Assembly: GCA_937859855.1 (NCBI GenBank) | Contig: CALMAR010000030.1 | Span: 1 to 7,158, forward strand | Origin: an uncultured Kineosporia sp. | GTDB taxonomy: Bacteria; Actinomycetota; Actinomycetes; Actinomycetales; Kineosporiaceae | Length of the DNA stretch: 7,158 bases | Direction: 5' to 3' | In this document: positions 5,425 to 7,158 of the stretch, piece by piece | Layout of the letters: every line of letters starts with the position of its first letter | Position numbering within the stretch: the first letter of the stretch is position 1 | Translations under genes and position numbers: made by a program | Notes under the pieces: model-generated | The model's database searches: none | What the model was told of the DNA's origin: nothing | The model's input: the letters and a program-made list of their open reading frames with translations, nothing else

Positions 5425-6465
5425 TCAGGAGGGCGGAGAGACGGCGATCCGGCCCACCGACTGGCCGGTCGCGACTTTGAGCAGCCCGTCCGGAGCGTCC
5501 TCGAAGGCAAGCCGTTCCGATATCAGCGGTGCGATCGCCCCCACATCCACCAAGCTGGTCAGATCGGCGTGGGCCCGGGCCACCAGAGCCGGATCACGGT
5601 CGCGATACCGCGACCAGTTCAATCCGTAGATGGCGTAGTTGTTATCGAGGATGTGCTCGGCCTGAGCCTGCGGAATCTTGCCGCCGGAGAAGCCGACTAG
5701 CACGATCCGGCCCTCGAAGGCGATCACCGAGACCGACGCTTCGAAGGCCTCGGCGCCGACCGAGTCGAAGACGACGTCGACGCCGCGCCCCTCAGTGGCC
5801 TCCCGCACCGCTTCAGCGATGTCCTGCTGGGACCGGTCGATCACGATTTCCGCTCCGAGTCGGCGAGCGGCCGGAATCTTCTCGGCCGAGCCCACCACCC
5901 CGATCACCTTTGCTCCCGCAGCCCGGCCCAGCTGGACCGCGGCCGAGCCGACTCCGCCCGCCGCCGCGTGCACCAGCAGCACGTCCCCCACCCGCAGTGC
6001 GGCGCGGCGGTACAGCCCGAACCAGGCGGTCTGGTAGGCCACATGAAACACCGAGGCGGCAGCGTCGCCCAGGTTGTTCGGGGCGGCCAGCACATCGCTG
6101 GAGCGGGCCAGCGCGTACTTGGCCAGCGATCCACTGGGCATCGCCATCACCCCGGTCACCCGCTCGCCGAGCCGGACCCGGTCCACCCCAGCTCCCACCC
6201 CGACGATCTCGCCACAGGCTTCGGACCCAGGCGTGAACGGCGCCGCCGGCTGCTCGGGATGACTGCCCCGGCACAGCAGTGCATCCGGGAAGCTGAGCCC
6301 GGCTGACCAAACCTCGATCAGGACCTGTCCCGGCCCAGGCCGCGGCACCGGTACCTCGCCCAGACTCATCACGTCGGCGGGCTCACCCGGCTTGAGGACC
6401 TGCCAGGCCAGCATCTGGCCGGGAATATCCGGTGAGGCCATGATCGGCGACGCCTCGGTTGTCAT
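5425..6465 (-). CDS. NADPH:quinone oxidoreductase-type enzyme (zinc-free MDR family)
   Basis: This 346-residue enzyme belongs to the medium-chain dehydrogenase/reductase superfamily and should use NADPH to reduce a quinone, enone or related carbonyl. The N-terminal catalytic GroES-like domain runs to about residue 140, with VPVPRPGPGQVLIEV (38-52), FPDALLCRG (59-67) and TPGSEACGEIVGVG (78-91). The Rossmann domain follows: HAAAGGVGSAAVQLG (166-180) is the dinucleotide loop, then RGVDVVFDSVG and FEGRIVLVGFSGG. The zinc-binding cysteine cluster of alcohol dehydrogenases is absent, which places it with Qor/crotonyl-reductase-like members. I chose the ATG at 6465 because GGAGG lies five bases before it; an earlier in-frame start at 6519 adds 18 residues without family support. 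A strong hairpin follows the stop. The upstream SDR gene is co-directional, 150 bp away. Confidence 0.92.
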   Translation of the reverse strand: MTTEASPIMASPDIPGQMLAWQVLKPGEPADVMSLGEVPVPRPGPGQVLIEVWSAGLSFPDALLCRGSHPEQPAAPFTPGSEACGEIVGVGAGVDRVRLGERVTGVMAMPSGSLAKYALARSSDVLAAPNNLGDAAASVFHVAYQTAWFGLYRRAALRVGDVLLVHAAAGGVGSAAVQLGRAAGAKVIGVVGSAEKIPAARRLGAEIVIDRSQQDIAEAVREATEGRGVDVVFDSVGAEAFEASVSVIAFEGRIVLVGFSGGKIPQAQAEHILDNNYAIYGLNWSRYRDRDPALVARAHADLTSLVDVGAIAPLISERLAFEDAPDGLLKVATGQSVGRIAVSPPS

Positions 6466-6468
6466 CCA

Positions 6469-6475
6469 CCCCTCC
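6469..6475 (-). promoter_or_regulatory. Ribosome binding site that sets the oxidoreductase start
   Basis: GGAGGGG on the minus strand lies just before the ATG at 6465, with five bases between GGAGG and the start codon. It is the clearest Shine-Dalgarno sequence in the window and decides between the ATG at 6465 and the longer in-frame alternative at 6519. Confidence 0.8.
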
Positions 6476-6554
6476 GATGGTCGGCGCTCAGGGTCCCAAT
6501 GCCCAGCAAGGGACAGCACACCCGGATCGCATCCTGATCCTCAGGAAGGCGGCA

Positions 6555-6560
6555 AATCTA
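6555..6560 (-). promoter_or_regulatory. Candidate -10 box (TAGATT) for the quinone oxidoreductase gene
   Basis: TAGATT on the minus strand fits TANNNT and sits in the AT-richest part of the 150-bp gap between the SDR and oxidoreductase genes. Transcription would start near 6548, leaving a leader of roughly 80 bases before the ATG at 6465. The best -35 candidate, TGATAT 18 bases upstream, is weak. The leader contains a short inverted repeat (CCTGA, GGA, TCAGG) of doubtful significance. Confidence 0.35.
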
Positions 6561-6615
6561 GCAAGGCCGGATCGTTGAATATCAGGCCCACGCGAAACCT
6601 GGACCACCTCTTTTA

Positions 6616-7158
6616 CTAACCCACTCCTCCGGACAGCCCGACCCCACCGTCCAGGGTGAGCGTCTGCCCGGTGATCCAGGCCGCGTCGTCGCTGGCCAGG
6701 AAGGCGACCGCGGCGGCAACGTCGTCTGGATGACCCAGCCGCCCGATCGGATAGTTCTTCACCACCTCAGCCTCCCGTCCCTCGTACAGGGCGGTCGCGA
6801 ACCGGGTCTTGACCACGGCCGGAGCCACCGCGTTGACCCGGATGATCGGCGCCAGTTCCAGCGCCAGCTGCGCGGTGACATGGATCAGAGCGGCCTTGCT
6901 CGCGCCGTACACCCCGATCCCCGGGGCCGGCCGCAGACCCGCCACCGATGCCACGTTCACGATCGCTGCTCCCGGCGCATGACCAAGGCCGAACTGGCGG
7001 GCCTGCTCGGTCCAGGCCAGGGCCGACAGTACGTTCACGTCGAAAACCTTGGCCGCGGCGCCGGCATCGGTGCCAGCCATCGGGCCGTAAACCGGGTTGA
7101 TCCCTGTGTTGTTGACCAGGATGTCCAGCCGTCCGAACGTCTCCGCCGCCTGCCGGAC
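6616..7158 (-). CDS. Short-chain dehydrogenase/reductase (SDR), N-terminus cut by window edge
   Basis: The last 180 residues of a classical SDR are present; the Rossmann GxxxGxG part lies right of the window. Counting from the edge, NNTG (16-19) is a variant of the NNAG motif, and the catalytic tetrad is complete: Asn42, Ser71 in NVASVAG, Tyr84 and Lys88 in YGASK. Spacing matches the family (Asn-Ser 29, Ser-Tyr 13, Tyr-Lys 4). The tail has RVNAVAPAVVKT, GRLGHPDDVA, ITGQTL and DGG, as in FabG-type reductases. It most resembles what I recall of mycobacterial FabG5 (Rv2766c), so NAD(P)-dependent 3-oxoacyl or other alcohol/ketone oxidoreduction is likely, with unknown substrate. The TAG stop is followed at once by an in-frame TAA. 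It lies upstream of the quinone oxidoreductase on the same strand and could share its transcript. Confidence 0.93.
   Translation of the reverse strand, partial: VRQAAETFGRLDILVNNTGINPVYGPMAGTDAGAAAKVFDVNVLSALAWTEQARQFGLGHAPGAAIVNVASVAGLRPAPGIGVYGASKAALIHVTAQLALELAPIIRVNAVAPAVVKTRFATALYEGREAEVVKNYPIGRLGHPDDVAAAVAFLASDDAAWITGQTLTLDGGVGLSGGVG

Noticed and set aside
6466..6519. Quinone oxidoreductase start at 6519
   Set aside because: The 18 extra residues are not family-like and the excellent GGAGG site serves the ATG at 6465.
1..7158. Mobile elements, CRISPR repeats, toxin-antitoxin or defence genes
   Set aside because: I looked for transposase or integrase motifs, regularly spaced repeats, and small paired genes and saw none. 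All clear genes are ordinary metabolic or membrane families.

Overview
The window reads as chromosomal DNA from a high-GC actinobacterium (Actinomycetota). Third codon positions are almost all G or C, GTG starts are common, and two genes look leaderless. The globin and the thioesterase/hypothetical pair are of types I know from mycobacteria and other actinobacteria. I cannot name the genus. I see no mobile element, phage gene, CRISPR array, rRNA or convincing tRNA, and the region looks like ordinary core or near-core genome.

Left part, + strand (1-3487). A prolyl-oligopeptidase-type serine peptidase, cut at its 5' end by the window edge, overlaps by four bases (GTGA) an MscS-type mechanosensitive channel. 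Twelve bases later comes a group II truncated haemoglobin (glbO). The three form a tight co-directional block, and glbO may also have its own promoter giving a leaderless mRNA.

Middle part, - strand (3503-5046). Transcription converges on glbO with a 15-bp gap. Read in the direction of transcription, the genes are a hotdog-fold acyl-CoA thioesterase, a conserved actinobacterial protein of unknown function coupled to it by an ATGA overlap, and a small VOC/glyoxalase-like protein that seems to have its own leaderless promoter. From memory, M. tuberculosis carries glbO (Rv2470) a few genes from an Rv2474c/Rv2475c pair that corresponds to the hypothetical protein and thioesterase here, so the neighbourhood may be partly conserved.

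Right part, - strand (5047-7158). A 378-bp stretch without a recognisable gene holds a strong 18-bp hairpin just past the end of a zinc-free NADPH:quinone-oxidoreductase-like MDR enzyme. Upstream of that is a 150-bp, AT-richer intergenic stretch with a candidate promoter, then a short-chain dehydrogenase cut by the right edge. The two oxidoreductases probably belong to lipid or small-molecule redox metabolism, but their substrates cannot be read from sequence.

I did not find a new defence or mobile system. The points most worth checking are the channel-globin cassette, the paired cysteines in the channel's N-terminus, the unknown protein coupled to the thioesterase, the repeated leaderless-promoter geometry, and the hairpin after the quinone oxidoreductase.
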